Assembly (NCBI GenBank): GCA_964343605.1
Contig: CAYFKJ010000006.1
Span: 248,001-312,000, forward strand
Direction of reading: 5' to 3'
Origin: CAYFKJ01 sp964343605
Lineage (GTDB): Bacteria; Pseudomonadota; Alphaproteobacteria; UBA2966
DNA: 64,000 bases
Shown here piece by piece: positions 19,602-27,823 of the stretch (position 1 is its first letter; each line of letters begins with the position of its first letter). The notes beneath the pieces were generated by a model, which worked only from the letters and a program-made list of their open reading frames with translations, was not told the origin of the DNA and ran no database searches. A program made the position numbers and the translations under genes.

Positions 19602-20035
19602 ACTTCGTTATCCGGAATTTCTTCGGCAGCCGGCGGGTAGCTCGGCTTGCTCAGCACGTACCACATGCCCCAGATCACCAGCACGATCATCGTGAAGATG
19701 ATGTAGAGGGGCGGGTCGGAGAAGAACAGCAGGTAGGCGAGACTGGCCAGCATCGAGCCCGTGGAAGCAAGCTTGGCCACCGGCGGAATGACCCGGTACT
19801 GATCCCAGACCTGCAGCGGCGGGCCGAATATCCGATGGTAATAGAGCCAGTTGTGCAGCCGCTCCGAGGAGCGCGCAAAGAACCACAGCGCGACGATCAG
19901 GAACGGCGTCGTCGGCAGCACCGGCAGGAACGCACCGATCGCCCCGATGGCGACGAACGCCAATCCGATCACGAGCATTAACGGTCTTTTGCCTGGGTTC
20001 ACCTGGGTCCTCGACTGCCGTTGGGGGATAGACAC
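19598..20035 (-). CDS. DUF454 (YbaN-type) inner-membrane protein
   Basis: A 145-residue protein whose N-terminal half reads GLAFVAIGAIGAFLPVLPTTPF then LIVALWFFARSSERLHNWL, the pattern of the DUF454/YbaN family. It has about three membrane segments, with a C-terminal pair near residues 88-128. The function of the family is not established. It converges on the reductive-dehalogenase-like gene with a 4-bp overlap of the stops. Confidence 0.82.
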   Translation of the reverse strand: MSIPQRQSRTQVNPGKRPLMLVIGLAFVAIGAIGAFLPVLPTTPFLIVALWFFARSSERLHNWLYYHRIFGPPLQVWDQYRVIPPVAKLASTGSMLASLAYLLFFSDPPLYIIFTMIVLVIWGMWYVLSKPSYPPAAEEIPDNEV

Positions 20036-20089
20036 TAAATCTGAGGGTCCGGAAGGCGAAATTCAAGCGTCATCAGCCTGCGGCACTTC

Positions 20090-20206
20090 GTCATCCCGGA
20101 ATTTGCGTCAGCAAATATCCGGGATCCATGCCTGAGTGTTAGATTTTCACGACGGAGTACCGGTTGGAGACGCAACGGCATGGATTCCCGCTTTCGCGGG
20201 AATGAC
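20090..20206 (+). repeat. GTCAT-ended dispersed repeat, copy 1
   Basis: A 117-bp element begins GTCATCCCGG and ends GCGGGAATGAC. It holds a left hairpin (CCCGGA... / ...TCCGGG) and a right hairpin (ATTCCCGC / GCGGGAAT). Related copies lie at 42164-42292 and 47908-48020. The inverted GTCAT ends suggest a MITE- or REP-like element without coding capacity. Confidence 0.75.
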
Positions 20207-20256
20207 GCGGAGGGTAAATTCGAGGCCCCAAGTTGTCGTGTTTCAGTCCAGGCTCC

Positions 20257-22062
20257 ATGCCCGAGAAAATTCTCAAGCAAGTATTCGGTTTCGATCGCTT
20301 CCGCGACGGCCAGATCGAGGTCGTGAATGCCCTGCTGGCGGGTGAGCATGCCATGGTGGTGATGCCGACGGGCTCCGGTAAATCGCTGTGCTTCCAGATC
20401 CCGGCGCTGATCAAGGGCGGACTGACAATTGTGGTGTCGCCGCTGGTGGCGCTGATGGAGGATCAGGTTGCCGCCTTGTCTCTCGCGGGGGTGCCGGCCG
20501 ATACCATCAACTCGTCGCGTGAACGCCACGTCAACGTGGCCGCCTGGAAGCGGGCGGCGGCGGGCGAGACTCGGCTTCTCTATCTCTCGCCCGAACGCCT
20601 GATGACGGAGCGCATGCTGGCCGCGCTCGCACGGCTGCCGGTCAAGCTGATCGCGGTCGATGAAGCCCACTGCCTGTCCCGCTGGGGTCCGTCGTTCCGG
20701 CCCGAGTACGAAGCCCTCTCCAGGCTCAAAGACGTCTTTCAGGGCGTGCCTATCGCCGCGCTGACGGCCACCGCCGATCAGGCGACGCAGAATGACATCG
20801 CCGACAAGCTGTTCGGCGGACGGGGCGGGCGCCACGTATCCAGTTTCGACCGCCCCAACATCCGCCTGCATGTCGCGATGCGAACCAATGCCCGGCAGCA
20901 ATTGTTGGAGGTCGTAAAGACGCACGAGGGCGAGAGCGGTATCGTCTATTGCCTCTCCCGCGCCAAGACCGAAAAGACCGCCCAGTATCTCAACGACCGG
21001 GGCATCCGCGCGCTGCCCTATCACGCCGGCATGAGCGCCGAAGAACGCAACCGCAACCAGGACGCCTTCATGGCGGAAACGGGCGGCGTCGTCATGGTGG
21101 CGACCATCGCATTCGGCATGGGCATCGACAAACCGGACGTGCGCTTCGTCTTTCACACGGACATGCCGGGCAATATCGAGGCCTATTACCAGGAGATCGG
21201 CCGCGCCGGACGCGACGGCAAACCGGCCACCGCCCACATGGTCTACGGCCTGGACGACATCCGCATGCGGCGGATGTTTATCGAGGAGGAAAACGGCGGC
21301 GCCGACCACCAGCGGCGCGAGCACAAACGCCTGGATGCGCTCATCTCATACTGCGAGGCGCCCACCTGCCGTCGTTATGCTTTGTTGGCCTACTTCGGCG
21401 AAGATCACGATGGCGAATCGGGGTGCGGCAACTGTGACGTCTGCCTCGACCCGCCGGAGATGGTCGAGGGTACGGAGGCGGCGCAAATACTGCTGTCGGC
21501 CTGCACGGCTACGGGTCAAATGTTCGGCCAGGCCCATCTGATCGACATCATGCGCGGCGCCGATACGGAAAAAATCCGAACCGCCCGGCACAACGAATTG
21601 CCGGGTTACGGCGCGGGCGCGGATTTGGACAAGGATACTTGGCGCTCCATCGTGCGTCAGCTGGTAGCGGCAGGTTTTCTGCGTCTCGACGTAACCGGGT
21701 ATGGCGGGTTGAGTCTGACGGAAAAGGGGGCGGCGCTTCTGGCCGGGGACGAAACCTTTCGCTATCGCAGGGATTTGATCCGGAAATCGGGTGGGATCGG
21801 CAAAAGCCGCAGCAAGGCCGCGCCGGAAGACCTCAGCGCCGATCAAATCGAAATGTTGGGCCGTCTCAAGGCGAAACGCGCGGAACTGGCGCGGTCAAGG
21901 GGCGTTCCCGCCTACATCATCTTCTCCGACCGCTCGCTCGAGGACATGGCCCGCCAGGCTCCCGGCGACGAAGCCGCCTTCGCCGACATCCACGGCGTCG
22001 GCGCCGCCAAACTCAAGGATTTCGCAACGATCTTCCTCGACGTTATTGCCGACGGGGTCTAG
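20257..22062 (+). CDS. recQ: ATP-dependent DNA helicase RecQ
   Basis: A full-length 601-residue RecQ. Walker A is MPTGSGKSLCFQIPAL, motif II DEAHCLSRWG, and motif VI QEIGRAGRDG. The RecQ zinc site is present as CEAPTCRRYALL...CGNCDVC, followed by the RQC winged helix and a C-terminal HRDC domain (about residues 520-600). It unwinds DNA 3' to 5' in recombination and fork repair. The ATG at 20257 gives the usual N-terminus; a TTG at 20233 would add eight atypical residues. A C/G-run repeat follows the stop. Confidence 0.95.
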   Translation: MPEKILKQVFGFDRFRDGQIEVVNALLAGEHAMVVMPTGSGKSLCFQIPALIKGGLTIVVSPLVALMEDQVAALSLAGVPADTINSSRERHVNVAAWKRAAAGETRLLYLSPERLMTERMLAALARLPVKLIAVDEAHCLSRWGPSFRPEYEALSRLKDVFQGVPIAALTATADQATQNDIADKLFGGRGGRHVSSFDRPNIRLHVAMRTNARQQLLEVVKTHEGESGIVYCLSRAKTEKTAQYLNDRGIRALPYHAGMSAEERNRNQDAFMAETGGVVMVATIAFGMGIDKPDVRFVFHTDMPGNIEAYYQEIGRAGRDGKPATAHMVYGLDDIRMRRMFIEEENGGADHQRREHKRLDALISYCEAPTCRRYALLAYFGEDHDGESGCGNCDVCLDPPEMVEGTEAAQILLSACTATGQMFGQAHLIDIMRGADTEKIRTARHNELPGYGAGADLDKDTWRSIVRQLVAAGFLRLDVTGYGGLSLTEKGAALLAGDETFRYRRDLIRKSGGIGKSRSKAAPEDLSADQIEMLGRLKAKRAELARSRGVPAYIIFSDRSLEDMARQAPGDEAAFADIHGVGAAKLKDFATIFLDVIADGV

Positions 22063-22103
22063 CCGAAGTGAACACCAGAGTGGATTGAATGCCGTTTGCC
22101 CGG

Positions 22104-22210
22104 CCCCCCCACCCTGTCCCTCCCCCACGCTGGGGGGAGGGAACTCACTTTGATTATTTGGCCCACAAAATTTAGCCCTCCCCCTTGATGGGGGAGGGTT
22201 GGGTGGGGGT
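22104..22210 (+). repeat. C/G-run double hairpin repeat downstream of recQ
   Basis: Two stem-loops occur in tandem: TCCCTCCCCC...GGGGGGAGGGA near 22117-22142, and CCCTCCCCCTTGATGGGGGAGGG (arms 22176-22184 and 22190-22198). The outer flanks, CCCCACCC and GGGTGGGGG, are also complementary, so the whole unit is an inverted repeat. Such units are common between genes in GC-rich proteobacteria. It may shape the 3' end of the recQ and UROD-like transcripts, which converge here. Confidence 0.65.
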
Positions 22211-22244
22211 GACCAAAATGAATTAGTCGTTGACTGCTTTCTGG

Positions 22245-23411
22245 CTATCCCCCCAGCGGATAGCGGCCGAATTCCTCCACGGCGTCGACCATGGCGAGGA
22301 CGTTTTCGCCGGGGACGTCGTTCATGATGGTGTGCACCGGGCCGATCATACAGCCGCCGCCGGGTCCCAGGAGGTCGATCACGCGCTTGACCTCCTGCCG
22401 CACTTCTTCCGGCGTGCCGTGCGGCAGGACGTGGTGGGTGTCGATGGCGCCGCAGAAGACGATGTTCATGCCGAAGCGTTTCTTGAGCCCCGCGAGGTCC
22501 GCCATCTTGCCCGCCGAGGTCTGGATGGGGTTGAGGATGTCGACGCCGATCTCGATGAAGTCATCGATCAGCGGTTCGACGTCGCCGTCGGTGTGGAAGA
22601 ACACCTTGGCCCGGGTGCGTTCGCGGATGAAGGCGATGAAGTCGGCGTGGATGGGCTTGAGGATACGGCGGTACATCTCGGGTGAGATCATCAGGCTCTC
22701 CTGGGTGCCGAGATCGTCGCCGATCTTGATGATGTCCACGTTGCCGTCGAGTTCGGCGAGGAACGCCGCCATCAGCGTTTTGCAGTGGTCGGCGATCTTA
22801 ACCATCAGCGCCTCGGCGAAGTCGGGGTACTTGAACATGTTGCGCAGGAACTTATCCATGCCCTGCATGGCGTGGGCGCGTTCGAAGGGAAACAGCAGCC
22901 AGGGCGTAGCCAGGATGGCGTATTCGTTCTGCTGCGCCAATGCCGCCGCCTCGGCCCGGACGTGGGCGACGCGGCTCGGGTCCGTCATGTCGGGCCAGCC
23001 GTCGTAGGCCTCGATCTCCTCGAGCGTGGTGGCGCCACGCATGGGGTGGATGCCGGGGTACCACTCGCCCGGCTTGACCTCCTTTTGGCCGCTGCCCCAG
23101 GAATCGATGAAGTCGGCGTGGGGTTCCCGCTTCCTGTTGGCCGCGAGGACACTTGCCGGCTCCAAGTCGGTGACGCCGCGCACGTCGCTGTGCAGGCGCT
23201 GCATAATGGCTTCGTCGATGGCTGCCGTGCCGAGCTCCGGCCATTGGTAGATGTACTCATCCGGCGCCTCGACGCCGATGATCTCCTTGACCTCCTTGTA
23301 GGGCTTCATCTTGATGCCGGTGGCGTTGCTCACGCCGAGGACGATGGGCACACGGTCGGGTTCTTCATGGTTGACGGCGGCGAGCACGCGCTCGCGGGAA
23401 GTCAGGGGCAT
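22245..23411 (-). CDS. Uroporphyrinogen decarboxylase/MtaA-like family protein
   Basis: A 388-residue UROD-fold protein that is not a typical haem-pathway HemE. It starts TSRERVLAAVNHEEPDRVPI, the usual opening of the MtaA-like branch. It contains VFFHTDGDVEPLIDDFIEIG with a potential metal-binding His/Asp and VFCGAIDTHHVLPHG with a Cys, in the positions used by zinc-dependent methyl-corrinoid methyltransferases. A methyl-transfer role with a corrinoid partner is possible, but no corrinoid-binding protein gene is adjacent. The ATG at 23411 has GGAG seven bases upstream; a TTG at 23429 has none. Confidence 0.75.
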   Translation of the reverse strand: MPLTSRERVLAAVNHEEPDRVPIVLGVSNATGIKMKPYKEVKEIIGVEAPDEYIYQWPELGTAAIDEAIMQRLHSDVRGVTDLEPASVLAANRKREPHADFIDSWGSGQKEVKPGEWYPGIHPMRGATTLEEIEAYDGWPDMTDPSRVAHVRAEAAALAQQNEYAILATPWLLFPFERAHAMQGMDKFLRNMFKYPDFAEALMVKIADHCKTLMAAFLAELDGNVDIIKIGDDLGTQESLMISPEMYRRILKPIHADFIAFIRERTRAKVFFHTDGDVEPLIDDFIEIGVDILNPIQTSAGKMADLAGLKKRFGMNIVFCGAIDTHHVLPHGTPEEVRQEVKRVIDLLGPGGGCMIGPVHTIMNDVPGENVLAMVDAVEEFGRYPLGG

Positions 23412-23620
23412 GGGTCGCTCCGGCGGCAATAAACAACAACTGGTCGTCGGATTGTAGGGGCCTCAATCCCAATTAACTACCGATTGATAGCCGGCAAAGG
23501 CGACATACGAAATGAAGCCGCCATATGGCCGGCTATAAAAGTCTGTCCATTAGGTCAGGTTTCTGTTCTCGTGGGCGGCGGAATTGGTTACCATCGTCGG
23601 GTATCAAACAAATGATCCGA

Positions 23621-23638
23621 CGGTCACACGGCTGTCAA
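23621..23638 (+). promoter_or_regulatory. Candidate Pho box upstream of phoX
   Basis: CGGTCAC and CTGTCAA form a direct repeat with an 11-bp period (7+4+7), matching the CTGTCAT-type PhoB half-sites at five and six of seven positions. The site ends 55 bp before the phoX start. Control by phosphate starvation is inferred from this and from the gene's identity. Confidence 0.55.
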
Positions 23639-23693
23639 AAAAAGCCGGTACGCATCCGGCAACAAGAACGATACGCAACAGGAGGGGATTTCT

Positions 23694-25421
23694 ATGGCTA
23701 TCAGAAAATGTTTATTGGCGACCGCATCGGCGGCGCTTTTCGCGGTTGCCGGCGTGGCCAAGGCCGACGGCGACCTCATCCGCATCGCCACGGTGCCGGC
23801 CGGCGCCGAGGTGGCGGGCATCGCGGTGAACGGATTGGGCGAGCTGTTCTTCAACGCCCAGCATCCGGGCAAGAAGGCGACCTTTAAGGAAGGCGGCCCG
23901 GCCGCCGAGATCGGCTACATCGCCGGCATGAATATCAACACCTACAGCGGTGGCGACGTCGCCATTCCCGGCAAGGACGACCGGGCCAGGGTGCACGTGG
24001 CTGCGGGCGAATACGTCACGCTGGCAAAATCCGGCGACAAGCTGGGCAACGGCCAGGTCGTCGGCGGTGTCTACGACCACGCCGGCAAGCTGATGTTCAT
24101 CAGCAACGACGTGGATTTCAACGCCTTCATCCCGCTGAGCTCGTCGGAAGCCTATCTATACACCGCCTTCGAGGGCGCCGGCCGCAAGGGCGTTTCCAGC
24201 ATCAGCCAGCTCAAGCTCAAGCGCAGCAACGGCCGCTGGTCGGCGGATCTGCAGCAGTCGAAGATGCTCGACCTGCAGGGCATCGACGGCGCCTGGGTGC
24301 TGTGCTTCGGCACGGTCTCGCCCTGGGGCACGCCGATCATGTCGGAGGAGTACTACTTCTACAACACCAGCCTCTGGAACCATCCCAACGACCACGATGA
24401 GGACGAACGGCCCTCCTTCCGCAAGGGCAACGACATCTCCTATCATCAGGCCAAGCGGATGAACGAGTTCCTGGGGCGGAACTCCAACCCCTACCGCTAC
24501 GGCTACAACATCGAGATGAACAACGCGGCCGGCAATCCGTCGCTGGTGCGCCATTACGTGCATGGCCGGTTCAGTCACGAGAACGTCATGGTCATGGGCG
24601 ACGGCAAGACGGTTTACCAATCCGACGACGATTCGGCCAAGTACACCAACGCCAAGTACAACTCCAACTCGGGCGGGGTGTTCTTCAAGTTCGTGGCCGA
24701 TACGGCAGGCGACTTGAGCGCCGGCACGCTCTACGCGGCCAAGCTCACGCAGGATGCCGGCACCGACCCGCGGACCACCGGCTTCGGCGTCACTTGGATC
24801 GAACTGGCCAGCGGCAACAACGCCCAGATCGCCAAGTGGATCGACGAGTATGAAGGTTTCGGTCCCAAGGACTACAAGGAAGGCGGCACCAACTACATTT
24901 CCGACGCTGACGTCAACAACTGGGCCGAAGGCAAGTCGGGCAAGGACCTGAACGGCGACGGCACCGTCGGCAGCTACAAGGACGACCGTCCGGCCTTCCT
25001 CGAAAGCCGCAAGGCCGCCGCGGCCTTGGGCGCGTCCAACGACTGGAACAAGATGGAAGGCGTCGCCGCCGACGGCAAGAACGTCTACCTGGCCGCGTCC
25101 AACATCACCGAGAGCATGGACAAGGCCTGGGGCCACGTCCACTGGTCGACAGGCGCCAAAGACAAGGCCGCGCCCGGCCACATCGCACTGGACAAGGAAG
25201 CCTGCGGCGCGGTGTACAAGGGCGCCCTGACGGCCGATTACGACATCAAGCGGCTCGAGCCCTATGTGGTCGGCCGCGATCTCGGCAACAAGAAAGGCTG
25301 TGATCTGGGCGGCATCGCCAGCCCCGACAACATCCTCTCGACGCCCGCGGGCGACCTGTTGATCGCCGAGGATGCCGGCAGCCGCCAACACCCGGTCGAC
25401 TTCCTCTGGCTCAAGAAATAA
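23694..25421 (+). CDS. phoX: PhoX-type alkaline phosphatase
   Basis: The 575-residue protein starts with a signal peptide (about residues 1-24, ending GVAKADG). The mature part has the PhoX/DUF839 pattern, including CFGTVSPWGTPIMSEEYYF, the counterpart of the family GGTVTPWGTxLxCEE motif that supplies metal ligands. A later stretch VRHYVHGRFSHENVMVMGDGKTVYQSDDD is also typical. PhoX enzymes release phosphate from esters in the periplasm using calcium and iron. Classical PhoX is Tat-exported, but no twin-arginine is evident here, so it may use Sec. AGGAGGGG precedes the ATG, a candidate Pho box lies upstream and a strong terminator follows. Confidence 0.8.
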   Translation: MAIRKCLLATASAALFAVAGVAKADGDLIRIATVPAGAEVAGIAVNGLGELFFNAQHPGKKATFKEGGPAAEIGYIAGMNINTYSGGDVAIPGKDDRARVHVAAGEYVTLAKSGDKLGNGQVVGGVYDHAGKLMFISNDVDFNAFIPLSSSEAYLYTAFEGAGRKGVSSISQLKLKRSNGRWSADLQQSKMLDLQGIDGAWVLCFGTVSPWGTPIMSEEYYFYNTSLWNHPNDHDEDERPSFRKGNDISYHQAKRMNEFLGRNSNPYRYGYNIEMNNAAGNPSLVRHYVHGRFSHENVMVMGDGKTVYQSDDDSAKYTNAKYNSNSGGVFFKFVADTAGDLSAGTLYAAKLTQDAGTDPRTTGFGVTWIELASGNNAQIAKWIDEYEGFGPKDYKEGGTNYISDADVNNWAEGKSGKDLNGDGTVGSYKDDRPAFLESRKAAAALGASNDWNKMEGVAADGKNVYLAASNITESMDKAWGHVHWSTGAKDKAAPGHIALDKEACGAVYKGALTADYDIKRLEPYVVGRDLGNKKGCDLGGIASPDNILSTPAGDLLIAEDAGSRQHPVDFLWLKK

Positions 25422-25460
25422 GTCGGAACCGCAAAAGCGGTCAAAACACGCAAAAAACTG

Positions 25461-25490
25461 GAGGGATGCGGCAACGCATCCCTCTTTTTT
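25461..25490 (+). terminator. Rho-independent terminator after phoX
   Basis: A perfect 10-bp stem (GAGGGATGCG / CGCATCCCTC) with a GCAA tetraloop is followed by six T. It starts 39 bp after the phoX stop. Confidence 0.92.
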
Positions 25491-25507
25491 GTCGAGCCGC
25501 CGTCAGT

Positions 25508-26212
25508 TCAAATCACATAAGGGATCAGCATCTTGCTGCGGGCGGCGTAGGCGCCGAACTGTTCACCGTACTTGGCGTGGAGATATCGCTCCTTCAGCGG
25601 CGCCAGCACGAGCAGGAAGAGGAGCGCCATGAACCAGGGGATGAGCAACAGGATGAAGGCGTGCGCCACCAGGGCGAGGCCGCTAAAGAGCAGGACGTCG
25701 CCGAGATAATTGACGTGACGCACACGGGCGGACAAGCCTTCGGTGTATAGGCGGCCCCTGTTGGCGGGATCCGACTTGAAGCGGTGGCGGGCGTATTCGC
25801 CGGCGGAGTTCAGGTAGGAACCGGCGACGTAGAGGGCGATCCCGGCAACCTCCGTCCACCCAACCGGATCGGTTGGCCGGGCGGCCTGGGCGATCAAGAG
25901 GAGGCACCAGGGCATGACGCTGGAGACGATCAGCGCCTCGCGCCACATCAGGATGCGGCGGAAAAAAACGAACAAAGTGGCGTAGACGCGCACGACATAG
26001 ACGGCGAGGCAGGCGAGCAGCAGGCCGTCACGCAAAAAATCGCCTTCGCGGCGATAGGGGTTGGACCAGGGTAGCTCGTCGATGCGGCTGCCGAACAGGA
26101 TGTCGGCCGAGGCCGCCAGCGCCAGCGTCAGGAGGGTGGCCAAAAACAGCTTGGGCCAGATCGAAGGCTGATGGTCGTCGCGGAAAAACACCGGACCTAC
26201 GCGCCCTCCCAA
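25508..26212 (-). CDS. ICMT/steroid-reductase-like integral membrane protein
   Basis: A 234-residue protein with five or six membrane segments. Near residue 170 it has LSARVRHVNYLGDVLLFSGLAL, close to the HPNYLGE signature of isoprenylcysteine methyltransferase-like and DUF1295 proteins, followed by the C-terminal ERYLHAKYGEQFGAYAA pattern of the same family. The family methylates or reduces lipophilic substrates in the membrane; the substrate here is unknown. The start is uncertain: the frame opens with TTG at 26212, and a GTG seven codons later is an alternative. Confidence 0.68.
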   Translation of the reverse strand: MGGRVGPVFFRDDHQPSIWPKLFLATLLTLALAASADILFGSRIDELPWSNPYRREGDFLRDGLLLACLAVYVVRVYATLFVFFRRILMWREALIVSSVMPWCLLLIAQAARPTDPVGWTEVAGIALYVAGSYLNSAGEYARHRFKSDPANRGRLYTEGLSARVRHVNYLGDVLLFSGLALVAHAFILLLIPWFMALLFLLVLAPLKERYLHAKYGEQFGAYAARSKMLIPYVI

Positions 26213-26221
26213 CCACAGGAA

Positions 26222-26298
26222 TGGCGATCCCGGCAGGATTCGAACCTGCGACCCCCAGATTAGGAATCTGGTGCTCTATCCGACTGAGCTACGGGACC
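26222..26298 (-). tRNA. tRNA-Arg (anticodon CCT)
   Basis: Read on the minus strand, the 77-nt sequence folds into a full cloverleaf. The acceptor arms are GGTCCCG and CGGGATC, the D-arm contains AGCTCAGTCGGATAGAGC, the anticodon stem CCAGA/TCTGG encloses TTCCTAA with anticodon CCT, and the T-arm contains GGTTCGAATCC. CCA is encoded. It reads AGG codons. No integrase or partial repeat of its 3' end is visible nearby. Confidence 0.96.
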
Positions 26299-26378
26299 GT
26301 CGAGCATTCCAAGTTCATATAAGCGCATCGCGTGGGGGATGCAAACCGCTTGTACCGCGAACCCCAAGGCACTTCGGG

Positions 26379-26909
26379 CTAATCGCTCCAGAGGTTCCTG
26401 CCCGAAATCTGGTCGAAGGGAACGGCGTAGGTGATCACGAAGCTTTCGGCGCCCGGATTGTCGGCGTCCAGGCTGGCGTTGGAGATGTGATTGACCGACA
26501 GCCCGAGGCGCGAGCGGTCGTCGAAGCGGTAGGCGAATTCCAGTTGGGAGCGGAACTCGATCCAGTGCCCCAGATTTTTACCTTCCGCGCCCCTGCTGTA
26601 GGCGCCTGCGGCGAAGCTCGGCTGCAGGACGAAGCGGCGGCCGAAGAAGAGGTCGACGAAGACGCCGGCGTAACCGTACATGGCCTGATCGCTAGTGTAG
26701 GTGAAGCCGCTGAAGGGCCGGAATATCCACCACTGAATGTCTGAGCGGTATTCCAGCCGGACCGAGGGCACCCGGCCGTCGTCGTTGTAGTCGTGGATGC
26801 CGGCGCTGAAAGCCATGAAATCGGGATCTTCCGCCTGCGCCTGCGTCGCCGTTCCGCCGAGCCACAGGAGGATCGCAAAGGCGCAAAAGGTTCGGACTGG
26901 AAAGGACAC
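26379..26909 (-). CDS. pagL: PagL-type lipid A 3-O-deacylase (acyloxyacyl hydrolase)
   Basis: A 176-residue outer-membrane barrel protein with a signal peptide (about residues 1-26, ending TQAQA). The C-terminal stretch NHISNASLDADNPGAESF places H141, S143 and E155 with the same 2- and 12-residue spacing as the PagL catalytic His-Ser-Glu triad. PagL removes the 3-linked acyl chain of lipid A and tunes surface charge and immune recognition. I chose the GTG at 26909, which has GGAG upstream and gives a clean signal peptide. A longer frame to 27002 adds residues of no evident function. Confidence 0.84.
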   Translation of the reverse strand: MSFPVRTFCAFAILLWLGGTATQAQAEDPDFMAFSAGIHDYNDDGRVPSVRLEYRSDIQWWIFRPFSGFTYTSDQAMYGYAGVFVDLFFGRRFVLQPSFAAGAYSRGAEGKNLGHWIEFRSQLEFAYRFDDRSRLGLSVNHISNASLDADNPGAESFVITYAVPFDQISGRNLWSD

Positions 26910-27037
26910 GGATGTGAGCTCCGGATTGTTGCACGGCCGGTTGATCGCCGCGGGATTGTACGAAAAACCGCCCCGCCCTCCAAACACCGATTTCCCTGCC
27001 ACTTATGTGATCGCGGGCGGCCTGATAGGCTGATGCG

Positions 27038-27823
27038 ATGCGCCCGGGTTTCGCTTTTTGTCTTTTGATCCCGCTGATCCTGTGTGGCGGGGCCGGTTCT
27101 GCCCTGACCGAGGCTGTGAAGCTGGAGCCCGGCGGCGCCGGCATGGTGGCCAGGGTGGTGGACGGCGACACCGTTCACCTTGAGGACGGGCGCAGCGTCC
27201 GTCTGGTCGGCATCCAGGCGCCGAAACTGCCGCTGGGGCGGCCGCATGTGCGAAAGCAGCCGCTGGCCGACGCCAGCAAGGCGTTGTTGGAAAAACTGGT
27301 GCTGGGCAAGGCCGTCGCCCTTTCTTACGGCGGGCGCAAGATTGACCGGCACGGCCGGGCCCTAGCCCACCTCCATGACGAGGGTGGCCGCTGGGTTCAG
27401 GGCGTCCTGCTGGAGCAGGGGATGGCGCGGGTCTACTCGTTTCCCGACAACCGCATGCTGGTTGGCGCGATGCTGGAACGGGAGCGTGCCGCCCGGACCG
27501 CCAAGCGCGGCATCTGGCGGCTCCGTTTTTACGAAATCAGGACGCCCGAGGAAGCGAACCGGTACATCGACACCTTTCAACTGGTCGAAGGCACGGTGCT
27601 CTCGGCCGCCCGGGTACGGGGACGCATCTATCTCAACTTCGGCGAAGATTGGCGAAGCGACTTCACCATCACCATATCCAAGCGAAGCGCCCGGGCCTTC
27701 AAATCCGGGGAAATCGACCCACTGGCCTGGCAGGGGCGCCGCGTCCGTGTGCGGGGCTGGCTGTCGTGGCGCAACGGACCCATGATAAACTTGACCCACC
27801 CGGAACAGATCGAAGTGCTGTAA
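27038..27823 (+). CDS. Exported thermonuclease (SNase)-like protein
   Basis: The 261-residue protein has a signal peptide (about residues 1-22) and an SNase domain beginning ARVVDGDTVHLEDGRSVRLVGI near residue 38, with the catalytic acidic and Arg region of the fold. The catalytic Arg pair of staphylococcal nuclease aligns only loosely (RLVGIQAPKLP in place of RLxGIDAPE), so activity is uncertain. A C-terminal extension (about 165-261) looks like a second small beta domain. The stop overlaps the start of the M48 protease gene by one base (TAATG), so the two are translationally coupled. Confidence 0.78.
   Translation: MRPGFAFCLLIPLILCGGAGSALTEAVKLEPGGAGMVARVVDGDTVHLEDGRSVRLVGIQAPKLPLGRPHVRKQPLADASKALLEKLVLGKAVALSYGGRKIDRHGRALAHLHDEGGRWVQGVLLEQGMARVYSFPDNRMLVGAMLERERAARTAKRGIWRLRFYEIRTPEEANRYIDTFQLVEGTVLSAARVRGRIYLNFGEDWRSDFTITISKRSARAFKSGEIDPLAWQGRRVRVRGWLSWRNGPMINLTHPEQIEVL

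Noticed and set aside
22104..22210. CRISPR-like repeats
   Set aside because: Only two unequal hairpins with G/C runs, without regular spacers or cas genes.
26222..26298. tRNA-Arg as an integration site for a genomic island
   Set aside because: No integrase, no direct repeat of the tRNA 3' end, and housekeeping-type genes on both sides.
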